DNA from: Eubacteriales bacterium
GTDB taxonomy: Bacteria > Bacillota > Clostridia > Lachnospirales > Lachnospiraceae
Assembly (NCBI GenBank): GCA_030524745.1
Contig: JAUNGC010000025.1
Coordinates: 1 to 58,194 of the forward strand
Direction of reading: 5' to 3'
DNA length: 58,194 nt
Both the position numbers and the translations under genes were made by a program. Below the pieces are notes generated by a model. That model worked only from the letters and a program-made list of their open reading frames with translations, was not told where the DNA came from and searched no databases. Numbering within the stretch: the stretch's first letter is position 1; every line of letters begins with the position of its first letter. Below are positions 44,091 through 53,494 of the stretch, one piece after another.

Positions 44091-44420
44091 TTACTCCAAT
44101 ATTTTCCTGTTATAGCGCTGTCTCTTACGATATTCCTGACCGCCCATATTCATCCTGCGGTATTCCTGCATGCGCTGTTCCTTCCGGATCACCGCTTCGT
44201 CTACACCGTTCATCCGATACCCTTTCAGGATCTGCGCCAGCATGATCTGTACATATCGCATTCCGTGCGCAAGCGCAACATCGATCCGCATCAATCCCAG
44301 CAAGAGCATGTGATATGCCTTACTCCCGAAACGCTCTTCCGGCTCCTTATCCTGCGCCAGATAAGCGATTATCAACAAAAGAAAAACTGCTACCAAAAAG
44401 ATAATCATAGGTCCCTTCAT
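44091..44420 (-). CDS. Small membrane-anchored hypothetical protein
   Basis: The start is ATG 44420 (MKGPMIIFLVAVFLLL) after GAGGG; the frame to 44498 is not needed. 109 residues: one N-terminal membrane helix (residues about 5-20, IIFLVAVFLLLIIAYLA), then a soluble tail rich in Arg, Met and Gln (EYRRMNMGGQEYRKRQRYNR). Not recognised. It stands alone between a LysR gene and the tandem hairpins, both flanks on the same strand. Confidence 0.7.
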   Translation of the reverse strand: MKGPMIIFLVAVFLLLIIAYLAQDKEPEERFGSKAYHMLLLGLMRIDVALAHGMRYVQIMLAQILKGYRMNGVDEAVIRKEQRMQEYRRMNMGGQEYRKRQRYNRKILE

Positions 44421-44594
44421 ATTCTCACCCTCTTTTCTTCCATGACTCGTTAACGGGGAACCTGTTTTCCTTATGTATCTGCTTTTATTGTATCTCATTT
44501 GGTATTAACAGTCAACTTCTATTCGATACGGCAAAAAAAATTGTGCAATTTCAACATCTCATACTACCTTTGTGCTTTCCCACAGTCGCCGTCC

Positions 44595-45482
44595 CTATGA
44601 AAACTCTCTGCTCACACAATACTGCAGCACCGTTTCCATCTGCGGGGAAACCCATTTGCTGCGGTGATAAAGAAGCTGTTTCCATACCTCAATTTCAAAG
44701 TTCTTCACATTCAACCGAACCATTTTGCCTGCTTTTACGTCCTGTTCCGTTACATAGTCCGGCAAAAACGAAAGGCCCACTCCCTGTTTCACAAGGGAAC
44801 AGATCAACTCTGCGCTTCCGATTTCCAGAACCGGCTGAATTTCCAGCGACATTCCTGCCAGCTTTTCATCCAGCAGACGGCGGTAACTCATCCCTTTTTC
44901 CGTCAGAATAAACGGCTGCCGTATCAGGTCCCAAACGGATATTTCTGCGTTCCGGCTCAGCGCGCACTCCGTATCCGCCACAAAATGTACGCCCATCTTT
45001 TCTTCCTTCACAATAATATATTCCGCATTATAAATATGATTATCCAGCGTCAGAATAATGTCCGCCTCGTTATGATTTATGAGCCGGAACATCTCTTCCG
45101 TTCCGGCCGCAATGATTTTGAGCGTAATGGCCGGATACCGTTTCCTGAAATCCGGGAACTTTTCACTCAGTAAGGAATCGCATAAAGAGTCCGCCATTGC
45201 CAGACGGACATGCCCTTTCACTTCTTTTTCCTCCTGTACGCTGTCCTTCAGTTCCTGCTCCAGCCTGGTGATCTGATGCGCATATTCCAGCACGCCCCGC
45301 CCTTTCTCTGTCAGCGCCACCGTATGACGGATCCTCTCAAAGAGCGGGAAATGCAGTTCCTCTTCCAGTTGCCTGATCTGAAAAGACACTGTCGACTGGG
45401 AATAGCCCAATGCCGCCGCCGCTTTCGTGAAGCTGTTCAATTCCGCCACATGAATAAAGGTGATCAGATTTCTGATATCCAA
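44595..45482 (-). CDS. LysR-family transcriptional regulator
   Basis: A 295-residue protein starting at TTG 45482, 6 bases after GGAGAG. N-terminal winged HTH (residues 1-60, NLITFIHVAELNSFTKAAAA and YSQSTVSFQIRQLEEEL), linker helix, and a substrate-binding effector domain (GHVRLAMADSLCDSLL, GVGLSFLPDYVTEQDV). Divergent from the AGCS symporter at 45643, which it most likely regulates. The effector may be an amino acid such as alanine or glycine; inference from context. Confidence 0.9.
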   Translation of the reverse strand: MDIRNLITFIHVAELNSFTKAAAALGYSQSTVSFQIRQLEEELHFPLFERIRHTVALTEKGRGVLEYAHQITRLEQELKDSVQEEKEVKGHVRLAMADSLCDSLLSEKFPDFRKRYPAITLKIIAAGTEEMFRLINHNEADIILTLDNHIYNAEYIIVKEEKMGVHFVADTECALSRNAEISVWDLIRQPFILTEKGMSYRRLLDEKLAGMSLEIQPVLEIGSAELICSLVKQGVGLSFLPDYVTEQDVKAGKMVRLNVKNFEIEVWKQLLYHRSKWVSPQMETVLQYCVSREFS

Positions 45483-45534
45483 GTTATGCTCTCCTTAATC
45501 GTTTTTTTCGATCTAATATATTATATTTATTAAT

Positions 45535-45563
45535 TTTACAGATGCTTACATCTACTATATACT
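45535..45563 (+). promoter_or_regulatory. Promoter of the AGCS symporter with overlapping inverted repeat
   Basis: TTTACA and TATACT are spaced by 17 bases. Between them AGATGCTTACATCT (45540-45553), a 5-4-5 inverted repeat, is a candidate LysR site. Confidence 0.65.
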
Positions 45564-45642
45564 AAATATCAGAGAAGTACAAATATCATTTTGAAAAAAC
45601 ATGCCGCAATACATGAATTGTACGAAAGAAAAGGAATCTGCC

Positions 45643-47061
45643 ATGCATACGCTGTTTTCATTCTATCAATCTATAAAATCCGGGTTTATGTACGTCTATC
45701 AGCTATTATGGGGAGATCTCATCACCATCCCTCTGCCGGGCGGAAGCGGTCTCGGCCTTTCCCTGCTCATTCTGCTTTTGATTCCGGCCGGAATTTATTT
45801 TACCGTCCGGACGCGTTTTCTTCCCTTCCGGCTCTTTCCGGATATGCTCAAAACAATGGCGGAGAAAAAAAACTCCTCTCATAAAAATTCCATTTCCGGT
45901 CTGCAGGCGCTTATCATCGCCACCGCCACGCGGGTCGGCATGGGCAACCTGGTGGGCGTAGTCGCCGCTATTTCCGCAGGCGGCGCAGGAGCCGTCTTCT
46001 GGATGTGGGTTACCGCCCTTTTGGGATCTTCCACCGCTTTTATTGAGGCAACGCTGGCGCAGCTCTATAAAGAAAAAGATCCTCTTTACGACGGCTACCG
46101 CGGCGGTCCCGCATACTATATTCATCATTTTTTTATCAAGAAGAAAAGCAAACACAGACGCAGCATCATCGCTGTTTTGTTCGCCCTGTCCGGCCTGCTG
46201 TGCTGGTGCGGCATCAGCCAGGTAATTTCAAACTCCGTTTCTTCCGCCTTTGAAAACGCCTTTCAGATTCCGCCCCTTTATACTACCGTCATTTTAGTGA
46301 TTCTGGCTGCGGTCATCGTGCTTCGTAAAAACGCAACCGTAAAAGTTCTGGATATTATGGTTCCCATCATGGCAGGCTGCTATTTTCTGCTCACAGTGTT
46401 CATTATTATCACAAATGCCGGAAAGCTTCCCGCCGTTTTCCAGCAAATATTCGCAGAAGCATTCGGCCTGCGTCAGATGGCGGCCGGGGGCTTTGGCGCC
46501 GTTCTCATGAACGGTATCAAACGCGGCCTTTTTTCCAATGAAGCCGGTTCCGGCTCCGCGCCATGCGCGGCAGCCGCGGCAGACATCGATCATCCGGTTA
46601 AAGAAGGGCTGTTGCAATCCCTGGGCGTATTCATCGATACGATCGTGATCTGTACCTGTTCTGCCATGATCATGCTCCTGACGCCCGCCGCACTGACCCA
46701 GGGGCAGAGCGGTATGGACCTACTGCAGTCCGCTATGCGTTACCATATGGGGGATTTCGGCGTGATCTTCATTGCGCTGATCTTATGGCTGTTCAGCTTT
46801 TCTACCTTTATCGGTATCCTGTTCTATGCCCGTTCAAATGTCGCTTATGTTTTCGGAGATAACTGGCTTTCCCAGACCCTCTATAAGCTGCTCTGTCTGG
46901 TAATGCTCTTTATCGGAGGTCTGGAAGCCTATACGTTCGTCTGGGATCTCGGCGATATCGGCATCGGACTGATGACAATATTCAATATGATCGTTCTGAT
47001 CCCCATGTCGGGTCAGGCAATCAAAGCGTTAAAGGAATATGAAAAAAACAAAAAGACATAA
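45643..47061 (+). CDS. Alanine/glycine:cation symporter (AGCS/AlsT family)
   Basis: The start is ATG 45643 (MHTLFSFYQSIK) with AAGGAA upstream; the earlier ATG at 45601 has no site. 472 residues and about ten membrane helices. Family signatures: PGGSGLGLSLLILLLIPAG, ATRVGMGNLVGVVAAISAGG, FWMWVTALLGSSTAFIEATL, NGIKRGLFSNEAGSGSAPCA and HPVKEGLLQSLGVFIDT. It imports alanine or glycine with Na+ or H+. Likely controlled by the divergent LysR protein. Confidence 0.92.
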   Translation: MHTLFSFYQSIKSGFMYVYQLLWGDLITIPLPGGSGLGLSLLILLLIPAGIYFTVRTRFLPFRLFPDMLKTMAEKKNSSHKNSISGLQALIIATATRVGMGNLVGVVAAISAGGAGAVFWMWVTALLGSSTAFIEATLAQLYKEKDPLYDGYRGGPAYYIHHFFIKKKSKHRRSIIAVLFALSGLLCWCGISQVISNSVSSAFENAFQIPPLYTTVILVILAAVIVLRKNATVKVLDIMVPIMAGCYFLLTVFIIITNAGKLPAVFQQIFAEAFGLRQMAAGGFGAVLMNGIKRGLFSNEAGSGSAPCAAAAADIDHPVKEGLLQSLGVFIDTIVICTCSAMIMLLTPAALTQGQSGMDLLQSAMRYHMGDFGVIFIALILWLFSFSTFIGILFYARSNVAYVFGDNWLSQTLYKLLCLVMLFIGGLEAYTFVWDLGDIGIGLMTIFNMIVLIPMSGQAIKALKEYEKNKKT

Positions 47062-47072
47062 AGGATTCTCCA

Positions 47073-47106
47073 AAAAGAAAAGCCCGCAAAACGGGCCTTT
47101 TCTTTT
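47073..47106. terminator. Bidirectional terminator after the AGCS symporter
   Basis: AAAAGAAAAGCCCG and CGGGCCTTTTCTTTT form a 14-bp stem with a 5-base loop and U-tracts on both strands. It lies between convergent genes (AGCS and GH13_20). Confidence 0.88.
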
Positions 47107-47150
47107 CCCAAAACCGGATTCTATGACCGCCGGCAGCGACCGGACGGCTC

Positions 47151-48902
47151 CTATATTCTCCTGATTAAGGTTCCTTTTTCATTCAATTTTCCATCCGCAA
47201 AATTTCTGCTGTAAAGCACCTCGCCTTTTTCGACAATCTCTATCGCCCGGCGCCCGCAGTTTAAAAGCACCTCTATCCGGTTTCCGGCATCATCCAGCCG
47301 AATGTATTCCACGCAGCGCGGATCGGAAATTTCATTCGGGAAGTGGAAATACAGGCTGTGCAGGCAATCCTCTTTGCACCGCAGGCGAATCAGCTTCTTT
47401 ATATCATCCGTCCTGTCTTTCCATGTCCCTTTTTCAATTTCGTCCCACGGCATACACCTTCTGCAATCCGGATCATGCGCCCCATCGAGCGCGATCTCCG
47501 TTCCGTAATAAATACAGGGACTGCCCGGCATGGAGAACAGCACCGCAAGCTGCTGGAAAAATATATCCAGATCCTTCACCCTGTGAATGAGCCGTTCCGT
47601 GTCATGGGAATCCAGAAGGTTGAATATTACATTGTTATTTTGCTGCATATACATCGTATAGCAGCGGTTTATCATATACTCAAAATCTTCTTTCGTCAGA
47701 CTTTCATCCAGGAAAAAGTCATTGATACTCTCCATCAGCGGATAATTCATGACAGAATCATATTCGTCCCCCAGCAGCCACTGACTTGCGTCATGCCAGA
47801 TTTCACCCAGCAGATAAATATCCGGCTTGATCCGCTTTAAGCGCTGCCGAATCCGCTTTAGGAATTTGTGAGAAACTTCATTGCCCACGTCAAACCGCAG
47901 ACCGTCCACATCAAATTTTTCCACCCACCAGCAGCAAATGTCGCCGATATACTCAATCACCTCGTCATTGTTTGTATTGAGTTTGGGCATCTGGGCATAA
48001 AAAGCAAACGAATAAAATTTCCCGTCCCTTGTGTCAAACCGCTTCTGGTCAAAGGGCCATTCGTTAATCATAAACCAGTCATAGTAGCGGGAATCAGGTC
48101 CTTTTTCCAGCACATCCAGCCACGGCGCAAAATGAGGGCCGCAATGATTAAAGACGCCGTCCAGCATGACGCGGATTCCCTTCCCGTGCGCTTCCTGCAC
48201 CAGCTTTGAAAAATCCGCCTCGCTGCCGAAGGAAGGATCGATTTTCTGGTAATCCTTCGTATCGTATTTGTGATTGGAATCCGCTTCGAAAATAGGATTC
48301 AGGTAAATCCCCGTAATCCCCAGATCCGCCAGATAGGAAAGACGGCTGCGGATACCGTTTAAATTCCCGCCGAACCGCTGCGCGTTCGTGACCGGTCCGC
48401 TTTTCCATTCGGAAATTCCTTCCGGCCTTTCTCCCTGCTCTTCTCTGCAGAAACGGTCCGGGAAAATCTGATACCAGACAGTAGAATTCACCCAATCCGG
48501 CGTCACATTGACGTCCGCCGGATTCATCCACGGCACCGTGAAAAACTGCAGAATTTTTCCATCCATCTGCAGTTGCTCTTCCGTCAGAAATCCGTTTTCA
48601 AAATAATACCAGACTTCGTCCGCCGTATGGAGTTCAAAATAATATTTACATCTTTTAAAGGCCGGCTTTAACGTGGTCGTCCACCAGATCTGATTTTTCA
48701 GTCTCTTTTTGAAGGGAATCTCCTCCCGTCTGCCCGACCATGACTCCGCGCCTCCCAAAATACCGTTTTCAAACGGATCTCCATAGTGCAGGAAAACCCG
48801 ATTCACATCATATCCGGTCTTTAAGTTCACAATCAGGTCTTCCTGGTTTAAGGCATAACTCATCTGTTCCGTTGTTTTGTGATATACTCCGTTAAATTCC
48901 AT
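47151..48902 (-). CDS. Neopullulanase/cyclomaltodextrinase-like GH13 subfamily 20 enzyme (1)
   Basis: The start is ATG 48902 (MEFNGVYHKTTEQMSYALN) 6 bases after GGAGG. 583 residues with the N-terminal CBM34-type domain (about 1-120), GH13 barrel and C-terminal beta domain. Motifs: VFNHCGPHF, DGLRFDVGNEVSHKF (nucleophile Asp near 337), LLGEIWHD (Glu near 366) and LLDSHDTERL (Asp near 432). Such enzymes are cytosolic dimers hydrolysing cyclodextrins, pullulan and short maltodextrins. It lies downstream of a paralogue at 49049-50773 with a 146-base gap that contains a weak operator-like site. Confidence 0.9.
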   Translation of the reverse strand: MEFNGVYHKTTEQMSYALNQEDLIVNLKTGYDVNRVFLHYGDPFENGILGGAESWSGRREEIPFKKRLKNQIWWTTTLKPAFKRCKYYFELHTADEVWYYFENGFLTEEQLQMDGKILQFFTVPWMNPADVNVTPDWVNSTVWYQIFPDRFCREEQGERPEGISEWKSGPVTNAQRFGGNLNGIRSRLSYLADLGITGIYLNPIFEADSNHKYDTKDYQKIDPSFGSEADFSKLVQEAHGKGIRVMLDGVFNHCGPHFAPWLDVLEKGPDSRYYDWFMINEWPFDQKRFDTRDGKFYSFAFYAQMPKLNTNNDEVIEYIGDICCWWVEKFDVDGLRFDVGNEVSHKFLKRIRQRLKRIKPDIYLLGEIWHDASQWLLGDEYDSVMNYPLMESINDFFLDESLTKEDFEYMINRCYTMYMQQNNNVIFNLLDSHDTERLIHRVKDLDIFFQQLAVLFSMPGSPCIYYGTEIALDGAHDPDCRRCMPWDEIEKGTWKDRTDDIKKLIRLRCKEDCLHSLYFHFPNEISDPRCVEYIRLDDAGNRIEVLLNCGRRAIEIVEKGEVLYSRNFADGKLNEKGTLIRRI

Positions 48903-49005
48903 AACGCCTCCCGCCTTCCTGCGCGTATACTCGCCGCAGGATATACCACTATTATAGATTTCGGGCAATCACATCGTAAATATTAAGATTTTCAGTTCCA
49001 TGTCA

Positions 49006-49017
49006 ATTAACGTTTTT
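49006..49017. promoter_or_regulatory. Weak operator-like TTAACGTT site between the GH13_20 genes
   Basis: ATTAACGTTTTT keeps the 8-bp palindromic core TTAACGTT of the LacI sites in the glucan locus but loses the right outer half. Upstream of the gene at 47151-48902. Confidence 0.3.
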
Positions 49018-49048
49018 TGTACTTCTGATATTGCCGCCCGCACCGGCA

Positions 49049-50773
49049 TCAATTCTTTATTTCAAATACATATGCTTCATATGGCTTCATAAACCCGGAA
49101 AATACTTCTCCCCGCAGGACGTCTCTCGCTCCTGCATATTCGGGCAGCCCGGCTTCTCCGTCTTTTGCATGAAAACAGATGGCCAGCTTCTCATCTCCCA
49201 ATTCTTTTGTAATAAGCAAAAGTCCTTTCTCATCATCCGTTACGGAAGCGGTCACAACGCCTTCCGTAATGCAGGCGTATTCCTTTCTGGCCTTAATCAG
49301 TCTGCGATACCACTGAAATACATCCTGATCCTGATATTTCTCATCCCATAACATCCCGCGCCGGCAATCCGGATCGGGACCGCCCGCCATTCCCAGTTCA
49401 TCTCCATAATATATCACCGGCATACCCGAAAGCAGCATCTGCAGAGCCGCTGCCAGCTTCAGCTTTTCTTTATTTCCGCCGCACATATGTAAAAACCTGG
49501 CCGTATCATGGCTGTCAATCAGGTTCCACAAAACGGGAAACACCTTTGTATGAACATTTCCGCGCAGATATCCGATATTGCCCCAAAACCGGGACGGACT
49601 GATACTTTCCTTCGCCACAAAATCAATGACGGAAAAATGGAAGGAATAGTTCATAATGCTGTCCCACTCCTCTCCATCCAAAAAGTCCTCCGCGCAATGC
49701 CAGACTTCCCCCACAATGAGCGCTTCCGGGTTGAGCGCCTTCATTTCCCTCCGGAAGTTTCTCCAGAATTTATGGCTGATTTCATCCCCCACGTCCAATC
49801 TCCAGCCGTCGATCTTACATTTTTCAATCCAATAACGTCCGACCTGAATAAAATATTCCTGTGTTTCGGGATTCAGCAGATTTAATTTGGGCATCCCTCC
49901 AAAATAAGCAAAACTCTTATAATTGGGTTTTTCTCCCCATTTCCATTTCAGCGGAAAGCCGTCCGGATAATACCAGTCCTTATATGCCGATTTTTCCTGC
50001 TTTTCCATCAAATCAGCAAAGGCAAAGAATTCCGGCGAAGTATGGTTGAACACACCGTCGAGAATAACCCTCATTCCCATCCCGTGCGCACGCTCGACTA
50101 AATTTTTTAAATCCTCTTCCGTCCCGAAATCCGGATCAATTTTATAATAATCAATGGTATTATATTTATGAGTGGAATTCGATGCGAACACCGGGGTCAG
50201 ATAAAGCACGTCCACCCCCAAATCCCTGAGATATTCCAAGCGTCCGATAATGCCTTTTAAGTCTCCGCCAATATCTTCTCTTGCGCCGATCGGAGCCTGA
50301 TACCACTTATCCTCTTCAACGAATTTACTGCTTGCAAATCTTGACGGGAAAATCTGGTAGACGATCCTGTTTTTGGCCCAGTCAGGAATTTCAAACATCT
50401 CCTCCTCCCGCAGATTCTGCGGGCAGTCAAACATGCGGTCCGTATCCTCCACCGGCCCGGAAAAGAATTCCTGATTGCTGTAATAAGAAACCATCCCGGC
50501 CCTGTCCGTCAGTTCAAAGTAGTACCTCAGGCAGATCACATCTATTTCAATTTCAGCTTCATAATAATCGCACCAGCAGTCGCTCGCCGCCTTTCTCATT
50601 TCGACGGTCCGCCTCGTATCCAGCATTTCCACTTTGATATACTTATCCTGATAATGCAAAACAACCTTCTGCATATCATCTTTTTTGACCTTCAGCCGAA
50701 TCAAAAATCTGCCTTTTTTAAGCGCATAACAGTATTTCTTGTTCACGTCATGATAAATTGCTGAAAATTCCAC
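49049..50773 (-). CDS. Neopullulanase/cyclomaltodextrinase-like GH13 subfamily 20 enzyme (2)
   Basis: A 574-residue protein starting at GTG 50773 with GGGGAG just upstream. Same architecture as its neighbour: CBM34-like N-domain (about 1-115), VFNHTSPEFFAF, DGWRLDVGDEISHKF (Asp near 326), IVGEVWHCAEDF (Glu near 354) and LIDSHDTARFL (Asp near 418), PVIYYGDELGMAGGPDPDCRRGM. It is the first of two GH13_20 genes on this strand. Without a signal peptide, both act on imported maltodextrins. The paralogues are clearly diverged, so different chain-length use is likely. Confidence 0.9.
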   Translation of the reverse strand: MEFSAIYHDVNKKYCYALKKGRFLIRLKVKKDDMQKVVLHYQDKYIKVEMLDTRRTVEMRKAASDCWCDYYEAEIEIDVICLRYYFELTDRAGMVSYYSNQEFFSGPVEDTDRMFDCPQNLREEEMFEIPDWAKNRIVYQIFPSRFASSKFVEEDKWYQAPIGAREDIGGDLKGIIGRLEYLRDLGVDVLYLTPVFASNSTHKYNTIDYYKIDPDFGTEEDLKNLVERAHGMGMRVILDGVFNHTSPEFFAFADLMEKQEKSAYKDWYYPDGFPLKWKWGEKPNYKSFAYFGGMPKLNLLNPETQEYFIQVGRYWIEKCKIDGWRLDVGDEISHKFWRNFRREMKALNPEALIVGEVWHCAEDFLDGEEWDSIMNYSFHFSVIDFVAKESISPSRFWGNIGYLRGNVHTKVFPVLWNLIDSHDTARFLHMCGGNKEKLKLAAALQMLLSGMPVIYYGDELGMAGGPDPDCRRGMLWDEKYQDQDVFQWYRRLIKARKEYACITEGVVTASVTDDEKGLLLITKELGDEKLAICFHAKDGEAGLPEYAGARDVLRGEVFSGFMKPYEAYVFEIKN

Positions 50774-50846
50774 CTTTACTCCCCGCTTTCCCCGGATATC
50801 CGTATCTGCGGAATTTTTCGTTCCGCCCCTTACATTTCCATTTTAT

Positions 50847-50858
50847 TATAACGTTAAA
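50847..50858. promoter_or_regulatory. Operator candidate upstream of the GH13_20 pair
   Basis: TATAACGTTAAA differs by one base from TTTAACGTTAAA found at the glucan transporter operon. It lies 74 bases upstream of the GTG start at 50773. Confidence 0.55.
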
Positions 50859-50914
50859 AGGGGCCCTGTACAATCAAAAAAAGCCTTTATTCTGATTCTT
50901 ATTTCCTTCACATT

Positions 50915-51766
50915 CTATTCCAGATATGCCGCAAGAATCCGCTGCGTTTTCAAGGAATCTTCATGAAGTAATATTCCCGCCTGTTCAAGGTAATCCATCA
51001 CAAGCTGTCTGTTCTGAACCGCTGCAGCATAATCGTCTTCTTTAAACGACAATTCCGTAAGATATGTCGTTTCACCTGACGTCTTATTCGTTATCGGCCA
51101 GATTTCAACAACGATATCAATTCCGCTGATATCCCCTTTATACTTCAGATAAGTAAGCGGTCCGCACTTTTTTCCTTCTTCAATAGTATCCGTTCCCCAA
51201 TTATCATATAGCCAGTTTTCTTCTTTCCCCGGCATATTACTTTTCAGAATATCGATGGCGTCACCTTTTTTGGGCAGTTCCAAATCATCATATCCCTTAT
51301 TCGACGCTTCCTTGTTCCGGCTCAGGCTCAACGTCATTTTCTCATATCCCCAATCCACTTCCGCCTCATAATTAGTATCGGAAATATCAAAGCCCTCCTG
51401 ATTCGCCAGCGTCAAAGCCGCCTCAATGTCTCCATCACTGATGGAATAGCGCTTTTTATATGTAAGTTCAAATTCATCCGCATCCTCTTTTACCCGGATT
51501 CTGTTATACCAGCCCTGTTCTGAAAAGTCATATTCAGCCGTTTCGATATACAGCACGCTAATCTTATCATAGCTTTTTCCCGTATTGAATAAATTTCTAT
51601 AATCCTTTTTCAATTCATCATCGCTGTTTAATACCATATCCGAATTCAGTAAAAACTTCAACTCATAGTCCGGTATCATGTTTTCCTTAGCCTGCACCGG
51701 CAATAACTGCAGCGCCAACAGGCATGCCGCTTCAAACAGCAATATCATTTTCCTGATTTTTTTCAT
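50915..51766 (-). CDS. Secreted CYTH-like domain protein in an ABC-transporter operon
   Basis: The start is ATG 51766 (MKKIRKMILLFEAACLLALQ), 7 bases after GAGGAG and overlapping the permease stop by 4 bases. 283 residues with a signal peptide ending VQAKE. The mature part resembles the CYTH triphosphate-tunnel fold: DYELK (a DxExK version of the ExExK signature), VLYIETAEYDFSEQGWYNRIRV and FELTYKKRY (the YFDT/LRxR/xxTxK strands), and later VVEIWPITN and YLTELSFKEDD. CYTH proteins bind or hydrolyse phosphorylated substrates with divalent metal; most are cytosolic. A secreted copy translationally coupled to an importer is unusual. It may release or capture a phosphorylated ligand. No Cys lipobox. 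Confidence 0.7.
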   Translation of the reverse strand: MKKIRKMILLFEAACLLALQLLPVQAKENMIPDYELKFLLNSDMVLNSDDELKKDYRNLFNTGKSYDKISVLYIETAEYDFSEQGWYNRIRVKEDADEFELTYKKRYSISDGDIEAALTLANQEGFDISDTNYEAEVDWGYEKMTLSLSRNKEASNKGYDDLELPKKGDAIDILKSNMPGKEENWLYDNWGTDTIEEGKKCGPLTYLKYKGDISGIDIVVEIWPITNKTSGETTYLTELSFKEDDYAAAVQNRQLVMDYLEQAGILLHEDSLKTQRILAAYLE

Positions 51767-53436
51767 TTGCTTTCTCCTCTCATTTTCCGGTTCATGATCA
51801 CGTTCATGACCAGAAGCGTCGTCGTCGTAAGTAAAACGCACAATACTGCCATCGCCATCCCCAGAGAAACACTTCCCTGCTCAAATTCCCGGTTGATATA
51901 AGTAGAAACCACCAGCACATTCGGCGGAGCGATCAGGCTCGCCGTCACCAGTTCCCGAAACGCGATGATAAAAATCATCATCCAGCCGGACAGGATTCCC
52001 TTTGCAATCATCGGAAACGTGATCCTTCTGAATACATAAAAAGGATCTCCGCCGAAAGTTCGTCCCGCCTGAATGAGATTATCGTTAATCTGCGTATAGG
52101 CCGAGGTCACATATTGAAACGTATACGGAATATAGAGGACCACATAGGCAAGAACCATGATCCCCATTGTATTGTACAGGGGGATCACCTTATAAATGAC
52201 ATTCCAGAACAGCATGATGCCGATGATCAGAACAATGCCGGGCAGCATTTCAGGCAAAAGGCTGATTCCTTCCACCACCTTTTTCAATCCGCCTTTTGCC
52301 CGCCTTACCGCCAGCACCACGACAGTGCCCAGCACAGAACAGAGCGTTGCGGAGGATACTGCCAGAAAAATGCTGTTCTTAATCGCATTGATGCTTTTTC
52401 CTGTTGTAAACAGCTCCGCATAATGCGCAAGCGTAAAGTTCCCGGCAGTCAGCCCATAACCGCGCAGGTTGATGAGAGAGGTTGCAATAATGGAAAAATA
52501 CGGAATCCCAATCGCTGCAATGAATACCAATATAATCCACAAAACGGCTGCCGCCAGGCCTGCTCCCGGAAGCTTCGTCTGCACCCGCCGTGTACCCTTT
52601 CCGCTCACCAGACGATAACTGGTTCTGTTTGTGATATGATTCTGCAAAAGCCACAGCATCATGCAGATGCCGATCAGAATCGCCGACAGGCCGGCGGAAC
52701 GCCCGAAGTCGACCGGCGCCGTGGTGGAATAACGGTGAATATTCGTAGTAAAAACATAAAATCCGATCCTTCTTCCGAACGTATACGGCGTGCCATATTC
52801 AGACAATGTTTTTACAAACACCAGAAGCGCGCCGATTGCATAGTTTCCGGTGAGCAGCGGCGCAAAAATCTTCCGCAGGCGCATACCGAATCCGGCGCCG
52901 AATACCGCCCCGCTTTCCTCCAGACTGGCCGGGATATTGAGCATGGCATTTTTCAGCATCGTCATCAGAAATGGAAACACATGCAGGCTCATCACCAGTA
53001 CAAGCCCCCAAAAGCAGAAAAATCCTTCCGAAAAACTTCCCGTCCACGGAAACATCTGCTGAAAAAGTCCTCTTTTCTGCATGAACACAATCCAGCCCAT
53101 AGACGCAATATAAGGCGGCGTCATAAAAGGAATCAGAAAAATGATATCCAGCCACGCGCAACGGGCCAGCTGCGTCCTGGATAAAATATATGCCGTCGGC
53201 GCTGCGATCAGGGTGGAGCAAAGCACAACGTATATCCCCAGTATCAGAGAGTTTGCTATCGTCTGTACATTTTCACTGTCTGCAATGATCGTCCATGCCC
53301 GATATAAGTCAAGGCGGCCATCCGGGATGACCGCCCTCGCAAATATCATAGCCAGCGGACAGACGATTAACACAGCCAGAATGACAAACAGCATGATCAA
53401 AATGCCGTTGTTTTTCCAAACCGATGCTTGTTTCAT
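51763..53436 (-). CDS. AfuB/FbpB-type ABC transporter permease (two fused permease domains)
   Basis: A 557-residue protein with start ATG 53436 after GGAGG. Around twelve membrane helices in two homologous halves, each with an EAA loop: residues near 155-185 (ASLEESGAVFGAGFGMRLRK) and near 455-485 (NLIQAGRTFGGDPFYVFRR). This fused form is typical of Fe(III), sugar-phosphate and phosphonate importers of the AfuABC/FbpABC type. It is flanked by its binding protein upstream and the CYTH-like protein downstream. Confidence 0.9.
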   Translation of the reverse strand: MKQASVWKNNGILIMLFVILAVLIVCPLAMIFARAVIPDGRLDLYRAWTIIADSENVQTIANSLILGIYVVLCSTLIAAPTAYILSRTQLARCAWLDIIFLIPFMTPPYIASMGWIVFMQKRGLFQQMFPWTGSFSEGFFCFWGLVLVMSLHVFPFLMTMLKNAMLNIPASLEESGAVFGAGFGMRLRKIFAPLLTGNYAIGALLVFVKTLSEYGTPYTFGRRIGFYVFTTNIHRYSTTAPVDFGRSAGLSAILIGICMMLWLLQNHITNRTSYRLVSGKGTRRVQTKLPGAGLAAAVLWIILVFIAAIGIPYFSIIATSLINLRGYGLTAGNFTLAHYAELFTTGKSINAIKNSIFLAVSSATLCSVLGTVVVLAVRRAKGGLKKVVEGISLLPEMLPGIVLIIGIMLFWNVIYKVIPLYNTMGIMVLAYVVLYIPYTFQYVTSAYTQINDNLIQAGRTFGGDPFYVFRRITFPMIAKGILSGWMMIFIIAFRELVTASLIAPPNVLVVSTYINREFEQGSVSLGMAMAVLCVLLTTTTLLVMNVIMNRKMRGESK

Positions 53437-53494
53437 ATGTCCTCCAAATCTGAAACACCAAATACGTGTTTCATATGTCTGCTTCTGTCAGAAA

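Noticed and set aside
45483-45642. T-box or other amino-acid riboswitch ahead of the symporter
   Set aside because: The leader is too short (about 75 bases from the predicted start) and lacks the T-box sequence and antiterminator.
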